Source of the DNA: an uncultured Desulfobacca sp.
GTDB taxonomy: Bacteria > Desulfobacterota > Desulfobaccia > Desulfobaccales > Desulfobaccaceae
Assembly: GCA_937958145.1 (NCBI GenBank)
Contig: CALGOE010000244.1
Span: 1-15,545, forward strand
Reading direction: 5' to 3'
DNA: 15,545 nt
How positions within the stretch are numbered: the stretch's first letter is position 1; every line of letters begins with the position of its first letter. A program made the position numbers and the translations under genes. The notes beneath the pieces are model-generated. The model saw only the letters and a program-made list of their open reading frames with translations, had not been told where the DNA came from and made no database searches. This document shows positions 7,391 to 14,126 of the stretch, one piece after another.

Positions 7391-7434
7391 TGCCAAATGC
7401 GCCGGGGGGAGCCGAATCGGCCCCGGGCTTGGCA
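7391..7434 (-). promoter_or_regulatory. Nested hairpin beside the response regulator ribosome site
   Basis: Three concentric inverted repeats share one centre: TGCCAA/TTGGCA (7391-7396 with 7429-7434), CCGGGG/CCCCGG (7402-7407 with 7421-7426), and an inner CCG/CGG stem (7412-7414 with 7418-7420). In the minus-strand transcript the last arm runs directly into the AGGGAG ribosome site. No T-run follows, so it is more likely a 5' leader or processing structure than a terminator for the gene upstream. Confidence 0.5.
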
Positions 7435-7526
7435 TTTCTAGGCGTTTCAACCCTGCGGCGCCATTAGGCAGCCAAACCGTTTCTCTGGCGTTGAAGGTGG
7501 CAATGGTGCTGATGGTAGCTTCGAGG

Positions 7527-8156
7527 TTAATCGCCCCGGGGCGGCTGCCAGTAATCCCCGAAGAACAGAGGCAGCTCCAGGGCACAGATCGGACCGACCG
7601 TGACGTCCCAACCGGTGGCCGTAGCGATGGGCTCCCTAAGTGTTGCCGCCAGGCCAGGAATAACCATACGGCGATGACTGACTCTGACCGCCAACGCCTC
7701 TTCCTCGCAGGCCGCAGCAATCCTGGCCGGCGTAAAGCGTTCGTAGATTAAGGCCATATCCAGGGTATCCCCCAAGGTATCCACCAGGAGCAGATAAAAG
7801 GGGCTGATGGTGGTGGCCAAAACCGCGGTGAGCACCGTCAGGGTGATCTCACTGTTGCCGGTGACGAGCACCGGCGAGGCCGGGGTGGGCTCATTGATCT
7901 CGTGTAACCCGGGCCGGGTCGGCTGGGGCAGGGCCAGAGCTTCCACCGGCGGCACCAGAGCCGTGCCCTCAAGGGCTATCTGCAGGGCATGGCGTTTCTG
8001 GGGCGATAGCCCGGGAGCCGTCTGCAGCGACAGGGTGCGATTCTGCAGTCGGGCCAAAAAGTCTTCGCAATTCTCGGCCCCTGCCGCCCGACATTCCTCC
8101 AGGGTCAGATAAGGCAGCCACTGGAGCCGTTGCACATAGAGATCGGCCGCTGGCAT
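7527..8156 (-). CDS. Small AcsC-like protein: degenerate Fe-S domain plus corrinoid-domain homologue, no TIM barrel
   Basis: A 209-residue protein that resembles the two ends of the large subunit of the corrinoid iron-sulfur protein of CODH/acetyl-CoA synthase (AcsC/CdhE, about 445 residues) with the middle TIM barrel missing. Residues about 5-70 match the N-terminal 4Fe-4S region, but only C22 and C30 remain where the family has four cysteines (C-x2-C-x4-C plus a later CP). Residues about 93-200 match the C-terminal corrinoid domain: SPVLVTGN, LLLVDTLGD, VSHRRMVIPG, TGWDVTVGP and LPLFF are in family order. The loop that carries AAGK in AcsC (and NVWCAAGK in HgcA) reads DTLDMALIYER here, so corrinoid binding is uncertain. 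The start is the ATG with GGAG six bases ahead; a GTG four codons earlier has no ribosome site. The function is not known; a corrinoid or CODH/ACS-related role is inference from homology. Confidence 0.75.
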   Translation of the reverse strand: MPAADLYVQRLQWLPYLTLEECRAAGAENCEDFLARLQNRTLSLQTAPGLSPQKRHALQIALEGTALVPPVEALALPQPTRPGLHEINEPTPASPVLVTGNSEITLTVLTAVLATTISPFYLLLVDTLGDTLDMALIYERFTPARIAAACEEEALAVRVSHRRMVIPGLAATLREPIATATGWDVTVGPICALELPLFFGDYWQPPRGD

Positions 8157-8234
8157 CAATAACTCCACTCTGGTGCTGGCCGGTTGATCTTGCCACCCAT
8201 ATCCAGGCGGTTGGCCACGCCCTTTTCACTGCGT

Positions 8235-8263
8235 ATTGTATCAGAAATGAATCATCGTGGCAA
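8235..8263 (-). promoter_or_regulatory. Sigma70-type promoter of the AcsC-like gene
   Basis: On the minus strand TTGCCA (8258-8263) is followed after exactly 17 bp by TACAAT (8235-8240), each one mismatch from consensus. Transcription would begin near 8228, giving a leader of about 70 nt to the ATG at 8156. It lies just past the liv operon terminator, so it probably starts a new unit that includes the AcsC-like gene and perhaps the genes down to the acyltransferases. Confidence 0.7.
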
Positions 8264-8273
8264 ACCGCGGCAC

Positions 8274-8304
8274 AAAAAATGCTCGCAGGGGCGAAGCCCC
8301 CTGC
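8274..8304 (-). terminator. Intrinsic terminator of the liv operon
   Basis: On the minus strand a GC-rich stem (8285-8292 with 8296-8304, one bulged base, 3-nt loop) is followed after four to five bases by six T (8274-8279). It lies about 110 bp downstream of the livF stop and before the next promoter. The gap between stem and T-run is slightly longer than ideal. Confidence 0.65.
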
Positions 8305-8411
8305 CCTAAAAACCCTTCCCCCCACCCCAGCGTAAAATACGAGGAACAGGGCGGCAGGCGACCCTTCTGTCCTGAAGGCACAACTTTTCCCTGTGGTCCG
8401 GTCCCTCTGAC

Positions 8412-9113
8412 TCACTCACCCAGATAAGCACTCCTGACCTTGGGATGATGGAGCAGTTCCAGCCCCGGCCCCTCAAAGCTGAGTCGGCCATTTTCCAGAA
8501 CATAGCCGTAGTGGGCTAATTTCAAGGCGGCGGTGGCATTCTGTTCCACCAACAGGATCGTGGTGCCCCGGCGGTTGATGCGGCCCAGGGTTTTGCAAAC
8601 CTCCTGGACCAAAAGGGGGGCCAGCCCCAGGGAGGGTTCATCCAGCAGCAGCAGTTGGGGGCGGGACATGAGGGCCCGGCCCAGGGCGAGCATCTGCTGC
8701 TCGCCGCCGCTCAAGGTCCCGGCCCGTTGTTGCCGACGCTCATCCAGGCGGGGAAAGAGCTGATAAATCTCTGCCAGATCCCGGCGGAGGCGTCGTTCCG
8801 AACTATAATACCCACCCAGGATCAGATTCTCCTGCACCGTCAGGTGGGGAAAGATACGACGGCCTTCCGGACAGAGGGCCAGACCCCGGCGCATAATCTC
8901 GGGGGTGTCCAGGTGTTGGATTTCCCGGTTGCGAAAGATGATCTTCCCGCCCTGGAGGCGATGTAAGCCGGTGATGGTGCGCATCAGCGTGGTTTTGCCG
9001 GCGCCGTTGGCACCGATAAGGGCCACAATCTTCCCCGCCGGCACGTGCAGGGAAATGCCGGTGAGGGCCGGAATGGTCCCATACGCAGCGCTGAGGTTGA
9101 CGATCTTAAGCAC
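8412..9113 (-). CDS. livF: Branched-chain amino acid-type ABC transporter ATP-binding protein LivF
   Basis: A 233-residue ATPase of the HAAT (branched-chain amino acid) importer family. The Walker A is GANGAGKTT (34-42), the signature LSGGEQQ, the Walker B LLLLDEP followed by SLGLAP, and the switch region VEQN. I start it at a GTG that overlaps the livG stop by 8 bp, which gives the usual LivF length and begins the first beta-strand (LKIVNLSAAYG). The open frame extends 24 codons upstream, but that part lies inside livG and does not look like LivF. With LivG it drives import through the LivH/LivM channel. It is the last gene of its operon, before the terminator. The substrate could be leucine, isoleucine or valine, or another amide or urea compound, since this family is broad. 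Confidence 0.92.
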   Translation of the reverse strand: MLKIVNLSAAYGTIPALTGISLHVPAGKIVALIGANGAGKTTLMRTITGLHRLQGGKIIFRNREIQHLDTPEIMRRGLALCPEGRRIFPHLTVQENLILGGYYSSERRLRRDLAEIYQLFPRLDERRQQRAGTLSGGEQQMLALGRALMSRPQLLLLDEPSLGLAPLLVQEVCKTLGRINRRGTTILLVEQNATAALKLAHYGYVLENGRLSFEGPGLELLHHPKVRSAYLGE

Positions 9114-9882
9114 CGGCGTCCGCCCCCAGATAAGCCCGGATGACCCGGGGGTCACGCCGCACCTCCGCCGGGGCCCCCTGGGCAATGATCAGGCCGTGAT
9201 CCAATACCGTCAGGCGTTCACAGATATGCATGACAAACTTCATATTATGCTCAATAAGCAGGATGGTCAGGCCATAGTGCCGGCGCAGATCCTGCAGCAA
9301 AGCCATGAGGGCGGCGGTTTCCTGGGGATTAAGGCCGGCAGCCGGCTCATCCAGCAGCAAAAGGCGCGGGGCCGCGGCCAGAGCCCGGGCGATCTCCAGG
9401 CGCCGCTGCTGGCCATAGGGCAGGCTCCCCGCCGGCTCCATGGCATGGTGGGCCAAGTCCAGGCGAGTCAATAACTCCCAGGCCCGGTCCCGGACCCACC
9501 GCTCTTCCCGCCAAAACCCGGGCGTACGCAGGATAGCCTGCCAAAAAGAGAGACGGGACCGCCCCTGAAAAGGTACCAAGACATTCTCGAGAACTGACAA
9601 CTCCTCGAATAACCGGATATTTTGGAAGGTCCGGGCGATCCCCAGGCGGCTGATGGCCGGAGGCGACAGGCCGTTCAGGGCGGTCCCGGCAAAGCTCAAC
9701 TCCCCCTCAGTGGGCCGGTAAAAGCCGGTGAGGATATTAAAGACCGTGGTCTTGCCGGCGCCGTTGGGCCCGATGAGGCCGTGCAGTTCCCCGGCGGCCA
9801 CTTCCAGGGAGAAATTATTCAGGGCCATGAGACCACCAAAAGTCATCTGCACGGCCTTGATGCTGAGTAAGGGTGGCTGCAT
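9106..9882 (-). CDS. livG: Branched-chain amino acid-type ABC transporter ATP-binding protein LivG
   Basis: A 258-residue ATPase. The Walker A is GPNGAGKTT (38-46), the Q-loop region RTFQNIRLF, the signature LPYGQQRR (the form usual for LivG, without the SGG), the Walker B LLLLDEP with AAGLNP, and the switch IEHNM. The C-terminal RAYLGADAGA is the typical LivG end. It overlaps livF by 8 bp, so translation is coupled. A 107-bp spacer without any feature I recognise separates it from livM. The ATG has no obvious Shine-Dalgarno sequence. Confidence 0.93.
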   Translation of the reverse strand: MQPPLLSIKAVQMTFGGLMALNNFSLEVAAGELHGLIGPNGAGKTTVFNILTGFYRPTEGELSFAGTALNGLSPPAISRLGIARTFQNIRLFEELSVLENVLVPFQGRSRLSFWQAILRTPGFWREERWVRDRAWELLTRLDLAHHAMEPAGSLPYGQQRRLEIARALAAAPRLLLLDEPAAGLNPQETAALMALLQDLRRHYGLTILLIEHNMKFVMHICERLTVLDHGLIIAQGAPAEVRRDPRVIRAYLGADAGA

Positions 9883-9989
9883 GGCAGGGTTACGGTTTTC
9901 TGGTCATGAGGTGTCGGGCGCGGCCGGATGCTGGCAGCGGAACCCGGCCATATTGCCAGTTTTTTCCACAGCAAAGTCCCTTGGTCAAT

Positions 9990-11039
9990 TCAGCCCCCAT
10001 CCGGCCGCCCCTGTATTTTTCGGAAGAGCCAGTCCCAGGAGAACTCCCATCTTCCCAGGAGGCCCCGGCGGTAAAAGATAATCAAAACCAGGAGCAGCAG
10101 GGAAAAGATGACCGTGCGCAGGCCGGGGATGCCAGGGAGCCGAAAAGTGCCGAAGTCCAGCGGCTCTTCGACCACGCGGAGCCATTCATTGCCCCAGGTA
10201 ATAATGATCGTGGCCAGAATGGCGCCGGTGGTGCTGCCCAGGCCGCCCAGGACGATGATGATCAACAGGTTGAAGGTCAGAAAAAACGTGAATAGGGTGG
10301 GGGAAATGGTGGTGATCAGATGCGCCAATAAGCCGCCGGCGACGCCCAGGAAAAAGGCGCTGACCAGAAAAGCCAGCAGCAGGTGGCGAAACGGCTCGAT
10401 GCCCATGGCCCGGGCGGCCGTTTCATCGGCCCGGATGGCCTGCATGGCCCGACCAAAGCCTGACTTTTTCAAGCCCATAACCGTGGCCACCGTCAGGACT
10501 GCCACCCCCCAGGACCACCAGAGGTTGGTATAGGGCGTCAGGCCTTTCAGGCCCATGGGGCCGTTGGTGACGGTTTGCAGATTGTTGGCCAGGACCCGGA
10601 TCACCTCGCCAAAACCCAGGGTGACGATGGCCAAATAATCGCCCCGCACCCGCAGGACCGGGAAACCGGTAAGATAAGCAAAGAGGACGGCCACCAAACC
10701 ACCAGCCAGCAGGGCCAGCGGAAAGGGCAGGGCCAGATCGCTGAGGGGCCAGACCAGCGGGGCGATAAGAAACGAGGCCTGCTTTTCCGCCGGAGTCAAC
10801 GTCAGGAGGGCGGCCGTATAGGCCCCCAGGGTGACAAAGGCGTTGGGGCCCAGGTGCAATTGGCCGCAAATGCCGTTGATGAGATTATAACTCACCGCCA
10901 TGGTGATAAAAACCGCGGTGGTGTTCAGGAGGCGCAGGTAATAGTCGCCGGCCCAGTAGTGGGCCGCCAGGAGCAGGAGAAAAAGAAGGCCCAGAGACAG
11001 AAACGTACACAGGCGATGCCACCAGGAAGACTTGTCCAT
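9990..11039 (-). CDS. livM: Branched-chain amino acid-type ABC transporter permease LivM
   Basis: A 349-residue polytopic permease with about nine hydrophobic segments. Family blocks are YNLINGICGQLHLG near the N-terminus, RVRGDYLAIVTLGFGEVIR, the NGPMGLKG segment, the cytoplasmic AIRADETAARAMGI loop that contacts the ATPases, and IVLGGLGSTTGAILAT. The ATG directly follows the livH stop (TAAATG) with GGAGG upstream, so the two permeases are made together. They form the inner-membrane channel heterodimer. The substrate-binding protein that would feed it is not encoded in the window. Confidence 0.93.
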   Translation of the reverse strand: MDKSSWWHRLCTFLSLGLLFLLLLAAHYWAGDYYLRLLNTTAVFITMAVSYNLINGICGQLHLGPNAFVTLGAYTAALLTLTPAEKQASFLIAPLVWPLSDLALPFPLALLAGGLVAVLFAYLTGFPVLRVRGDYLAIVTLGFGEVIRVLANNLQTVTNGPMGLKGLTPYTNLWWSWGVAVLTVATVMGLKKSGFGRAMQAIRADETAARAMGIEPFRHLLLAFLVSAFFLGVAGGLLAHLITTISPTLFTFFLTFNLLIIIVLGGLGSTTGAILATIIITWGNEWLRVVEEPLDFGTFRLPGIPGLRTVIFSLLLLVLIIFYRRGLLGRWEFSWDWLFRKIQGRPDGG

Positions 11040-11936
11040 TTACAACTTGTCCTCCATGACGGTCTCACCCACCAGACCGGTGGGGCGGATCAGGAGCACG
11101 ATGATCAAAAGGATGAAGGCAAAAGCATCCCGATAGCCGGACCAGGCCGGGAACCAGGCCACCAACAGGACTTCCAGCACCCCCAACACCAGGCCGCCGA
11201 CGACCGCGCCGGCCAGATTGCCGATACCACCCAGAACCGCCGCAATAAAGGCCTTGAGACCAGGCAATACCCCCAAAAAGGGATTTACCTGCGGGTATTT
11301 CATGGCCCAGAGCAGGCCGCCGACGCCGGCCAGAGTTGAACCGAGGACAAAGGTCAAGGAAATCAAACGGTTGACATTGATCCCCAGCAGTTGCGTCGCC
11401 TCCCCATCATGGGCCAGGGCCCGCAGTGCCATGCCCACCCGCGTCCGTCCCACCAAATAAAAGAGGCCGGCCAGCAGGATAAGGGTGACACCGGGAATCA
11501 GGAGGCTGAGCCGGGGAATATAGAGGCCAAACACCTGAAACGACCCGGCAAAGACGGCCGGGGTGGGAAACGGCAGCGGCCGGCCCCCCAGAAAGACCAG
11601 GGCCAGGTTTTCCAAAAGAAAAGAGGCGCCGATAGCGGCAATGAGCAGCGACAGGCGCGGGGCCCGACGCAGGGGGCGATACGCCCCCCGCTCCAGGAGG
11701 GCTCCCATGAGGCCGGTGATGACCAGGGCCGCCACCAAGGCCACCGGCCAGGGGAGGGAGAACATGGCCAGGCCAAAGATACCCAAGTACGCGGCCACCA
11801 TGAGAAAATCACCGTGGGCAAAGTTGATCAGGCGCAAAATGCCATAGACCATGGTGTAGCCGATGGCCACCAGGGCGTAGAGACTGCCCAGGGAGATGCC
11901 GTTGATGAGCTGTTGGGCAAAGCCGGCCCAGGTCAT
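11040..11936 (-). CDS. livH: Branched-chain amino acid-type ABC transporter permease LivH
   Basis: A 298-residue permease of the usual family length with eight or so membrane segments. LYALVAIGYTMVYGILRLINFAHGD is not quoted in full here, but its LINFAHGD core is the LivH hallmark. The cytoplasmic ALAHDGEATQLLGIN loop and the GLKAFIAAVLGGIGN segment near the C-terminus are also typical. The start ATG overlaps the tsaB stop (ATGA), and AAGGAG, inside the end of tsaB, sits five bases upstream. That is the best ribosome site in this operon. Confidence 0.94.
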   Translation of the reverse strand: MTWAGFAQQLINGISLGSLYALVAIGYTMVYGILRLINFAHGDFLMVAAYLGIFGLAMFSLPWPVALVAALVITGLMGALLERGAYRPLRRAPRLSLLIAAIGASFLLENLALVFLGGRPLPFPTPAVFAGSFQVFGLYIPRLSLLIPGVTLILLAGLFYLVGRTRVGMALRALAHDGEATQLLGINVNRLISLTFVLGSTLAGVGGLLWAMKYPQVNPFLGVLPGLKAFIAAVLGGIGNLAGAVVGGLVLGVLEVLLVAWFPAWSGYRDAFAFILLIIVLLIRPTGLVGETVMEDKL

Positions 11937-12640
11937 GGCTGCTCCTTGGCCGCGCTGGCAGCCGGTCGGTTGATTTCGGCGTCGGCCGGCCGGAGATAAA
12001 AGGGGGTGAGACCATCTAAATCAGGCACCGGGCCAGCCGCCAGGCGGGCCTGCCCCAGGCGGGCCAGAACGCTGGCCCGAACCAGGCGCAGTTCCGGGGG
12101 CGGCAAAACCGCTTTGGGCCCCAAAACCTCCTGCAACATGACACCGTAGCGCTCCAACCCCGGGCCCGTAAGGATGGTGGGGCCCTGAATATAGGCTGTC
12201 AGGGCCGCAGGGCGCACCAGCAGGTAATCACCCTGGAGGACTGCGGTGCCTTGGCGACTCTGATACAAGGCGGCATACACTTCGTGCTTTTTGGCGTCCA
12301 AAATGGCACAGACCGGCAGCGAACTCCAAAAAAAGTTGGCGGCCAGGGCGTCCAGGGTATTGATGGCCACCACCGGACAACCCTGGGCCAAAGCCAGGCC
12401 TTTGGCCGTGGCCAACCCCAGGCGCAAACCCGTAAAATTGCCCGGACCGGCGCTGACCACAATCAGGCCCACCTCCGACAGGGTGCGGCCGGTATCAGCC
12501 AAAAGCTGCTCGATCCCCACCAACAAACGGTTCAGGTAGGAGGCCGGGCTCTCCAGGGTATACTCCGCCAAAACCCGCTCATCAGCCACCAGGGCCAGGC
12601 TGCCGCGGCTGGTGGAGGTATCAAAGGCAAGGACGAGCAT
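11933..12640 (-). CDS. tsaB: tRNA threonylcarbamoyladenosine biosynthesis protein TsaB
   Basis: A 235-residue ASKHA-fold protein (YeaZ family). LAFDTSTSRGSLAL is at the N-terminus, AGPGNFTGLRLGLATAKGLA (about 69-88) is the family signature, and a DAKKHEVYAALY block is in the middle. TsaB pairs with TsaD and TsaE in the cytoplasm to make t6A37 on ANN-decoding tRNAs, using threonylcarbamoyl-AMP from TsaC. The ATG has GGGA shortly upstream. It is the first gene of the unit and overlaps livH by 4 bp, an unusual pairing that probably reflects shared expression and not shared function. Confidence 0.93.
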   Translation of the reverse strand: MLVLAFDTSTSRGSLALVADERVLAEYTLESPASYLNRLLVGIEQLLADTGRTLSEVGLIVVSAGPGNFTGLRLGLATAKGLALAQGCPVVAINTLDALAANFFWSSLPVCAILDAKKHEVYAALYQSRQGTAVLQGDYLLVRPAALTAYIQGPTILTGPGLERYGVMLQEVLGPKAVLPPPELRLVRASVLARLGQARLAAGPVPDLDGLTPFYLRPADAEINRPAASAAKEQP

Positions 12641-12750
12641 TATTTCCCAGTGCGCGTCAAGTGGAAACCGAGAAGTGGCAAAAGACGCCTCTTTCCGCTC
12701 TGTATCCAGGGATATCGGTAAAATTGCTCTGAAAAATGGCCAGAGGCCGC

Positions 12751-12781
12751 TATAACATAGGCTTAAATATTTTATGTTATA
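12751..12781. repeat. AT-rich 9-bp inverted repeat, possible operator
   Basis: TATAACATA (12751-12759) and TATGTTATA (12773-12781) are perfect inverted copies around a 13-nt AT-rich spacer. The half-site centres are 22 bp apart, about two helical turns, which fits a dimeric regulator as well as a hairpin. It lies about 110 bp upstream of tsaB and about 85 bp upstream of the plus-strand promoter. Confidence 0.5.
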
Positions 12782-12865
12782 TTATCAAATACCAGACGTA
12801 AAGGGGGAGTATCCCCGCTGCGTGCCTGGCAGGGACCGGAAAGCAGCACCGCGGCATCCTCTTTC

Positions 12866-12894
12866 TTGACACCTTTCCCGGGGTTGAATATAAC
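12866..12894 (+). promoter_or_regulatory. Sigma70-type promoter of the aminotransferase operon
   Basis: A perfect TTGACA (12866-12871), a 17-bp spacer and TATAAC (12889-12894, one mismatch) point at the aminotransferase. Transcription should start near 12901, giving a leader of roughly 60 nt. This is the clearest promoter in the window. Confidence 0.82.
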
Positions 12895-12947
12895 TTACAA
12901 GATTTAATCCGCCAATTACATCGCAATTCCGTATGTTGATTGCCCCC

Positions 12948-12955
12948 AGAGGAGG
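12948..12955 (+). promoter_or_regulatory. Strong ribosome binding site that moves the aminotransferase start
   Basis: AGAGGAGG is a near-perfect Shine-Dalgarno sequence. It touches the ATG at 12956 with no spacer, which would not allow initiation, but it sits nine bases before an in-frame GTG at 12965. The GTG is therefore the better start. Confidence 0.7.
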
Positions 12956-12964
12956 ATGCCCTCT

Positions 12965-14098
12965 GTGAAAGTTGATTTCTATCGGCATCAGTTGGGCGAG
13001 AAAAATCTGCAGCGCTTCGCCCGGGTGCTGGATTCCATCTTCCTGACCACGGGCCAAGAGACGGCCCTGTTTGAAGAGAAGTTTGCGGCCTATCTTGGCC
13101 AGAAGCATGCCCTGGGGCTGATGAGCGGCACGGCGGCCCTGCATCTGGCCCTCCTGGCCCTGGGGGTGGGACCGGAAGATGAAGTTATCACCACGCCCAT
13201 GACCTTTGTGGCCACCGCCCTGGCCATAATGCACACCGGCGCCAGACCCATCTTCGTGGATGTGGAGCCGGATACCGGCAATCTCGACCCCGCACAGGTT
13301 GCCAAGGCGGTGACGCCCCGGACCAAAGCCATCCTGCCGGTGCACCTTTATGGGCAGATGGTGGATATGCGGGCCCTGAAATCCCTGGCTCAGGCAGCAA
13401 ACCTGTTTCTCATCGAAGACGCGGCCCACTGTCTGGAGGGCGAGAGGGACGGCGTCCGGGTGGGAGAACTGGCCGACGCCGCCTGCTTCAGCTTTTATGC
13501 CACCAAAAGCATCACCTGCGGCGAAGGCGGGGCCTTGACCACCAACCATGATGCCCTCCTGGAACCGTTGAAAAAATTGCGGACCCACGGCATGTCCACC
13601 CACGCCGAGGACCGTTACACCGGCCGCTACCGGCACTACGATGTGGATGTGGAGGGTTGGAAATACAATATGCCGAACCTCGCCGCGGCTCTCCTCATCG
13701 ATCAGATTGATGAGATCGAAGCCCGCCGGGCGGAACGGGAGCGGTTGGCCCGGTTCTACCGGGATGGCCTGGCCCACCTGCCGGGTCTGGAACTGCCGGC
13801 CCTGCTGCCGGGCGTCAAACAAGGGCATCACCTGTTCACCGTCTGGGTGGACCCGGCGCGGCGGGATGCGATCCTCTGGGCTCTGCAAGAGAAGGGGGTG
13901 GGCGTCGCGGTGAATTACCGGCCCTGCCATCTCTACACCCTGTTTCGGCAGCGCTATGGCCATCAAGAGGGAGATTTTCCCCAGGCCGAACGGATCGGCC
14001 AACGGACCATCAGCCTGCCCTTGTATCCCGGATTGCGGGATGAGGAGGCCGACTACGTTGTCACCTCGGTCCGGGAAGTCGTCCAAGGCCGGGGCTAA
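12965..14098 (+). CDS. DegT/DnrJ/EryC1/StrS-family sugar aminotransferase
   Basis: A PLP enzyme of 377 residues from the chosen GTG; an ATG three codons earlier is too close to its ribosome site. Numbered from that ATG, the SGTAA phosphate/PLP block is at 57-61, PMTFVAT at 81-87, the ring-stacking Asp155 in IEDAAH, and the Schiff-base Lys184 in YATKSITCGEGG. All catalytic residues of the family are present, and the C-terminal RTISLPLYPGL block is typical. The family moves an amino group from glutamate to a keto group on a nucleotide-linked sugar, for surface polysaccharide, lipid A or antibiotic sugars. The sequence does not tell which sugar. The next gene, a large membrane protein, fits a cell-surface glycan cluster. 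It has its own strong promoter. Confidence 0.92.
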   Translation: MKVDFYRHQLGEKNLQRFARVLDSIFLTTGQETALFEEKFAAYLGQKHALGLMSGTAALHLALLALGVGPEDEVITTPMTFVATALAIMHTGARPIFVDVEPDTGNLDPAQVAKAVTPRTKAILPVHLYGQMVDMRALKSLAQAANLFLIEDAAHCLEGERDGVRVGELADAACFSFYATKSITCGEGGALTTNHDALLEPLKKLRTHGMSTHAEDRYTGRYRHYDVDVEGWKYNMPNLAAALLIDQIDEIEARRAERERLARFYRDGLAHLPGLELPALLPGVKQGHHLFTVWVDPARRDAILWALQEKGVGVAVNYRPCHLYTLFRQRYGHQEGDFPQAERIGQRTISLPLYPGLRDEEADYVVTSVREVVQGRG

Positions 14099-14108
14099 GG
14101 GAGCGACG

Positions 14109-14126
14109 ATGGCGGCAGGGTCGTGA
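14109..14126 (+). CDS. Five-codon mini-ORF coupled to the membrane protein gene
   Basis: ATG GCG GCA GGG TCG TGA encodes MAAGS. GGGAG lies five bases ahead of its ATG, directly after the aminotransferase stop. Its TGA overlaps the GTG start of the next gene (GTGA). That next start has only an AGGG three bases away, so ribosomes may reach it by reinitiation after this mini-ORF. It may also be chance. Confidence 0.35.
   Translation: MAAGS

Larger units (their letters stand above)
12641..12964. other. Divergent intergenic control region
   Basis: About 320 bp lie between the divergent tsaB and aminotransferase starts. It contains an AT-rich inverted repeat, a GC-rich stretch able to fold (about 12817-12855), and a near-consensus plus-strand promoter. 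No confident minus-strand promoter for tsaB was found, although the AT-rich island is the likely place. A long minus-strand open frame crossing the region is a shadow of the aminotransferase gene. Confidence 0.6.

Noticed and set aside
7527..8156. Mercury methylation protein HgcA
   Set aside because: The cap-helix NVWCAAGK motif with its Co-ligating Cys is absent, there is no C-terminal membrane domain, and no HgcB ferredoxin follows.
12817..12855. A signal recognition particle RNA-like segment (CAGG...CCGGAA...AGCAGC order)
   Set aside because: The order of the helix 8 blocks is suggestive, but the base pairs that should close the GGAA loop are missing and the outer arms do not form the expected long stem. 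A covariance search with Rfam RF00169 would decide.
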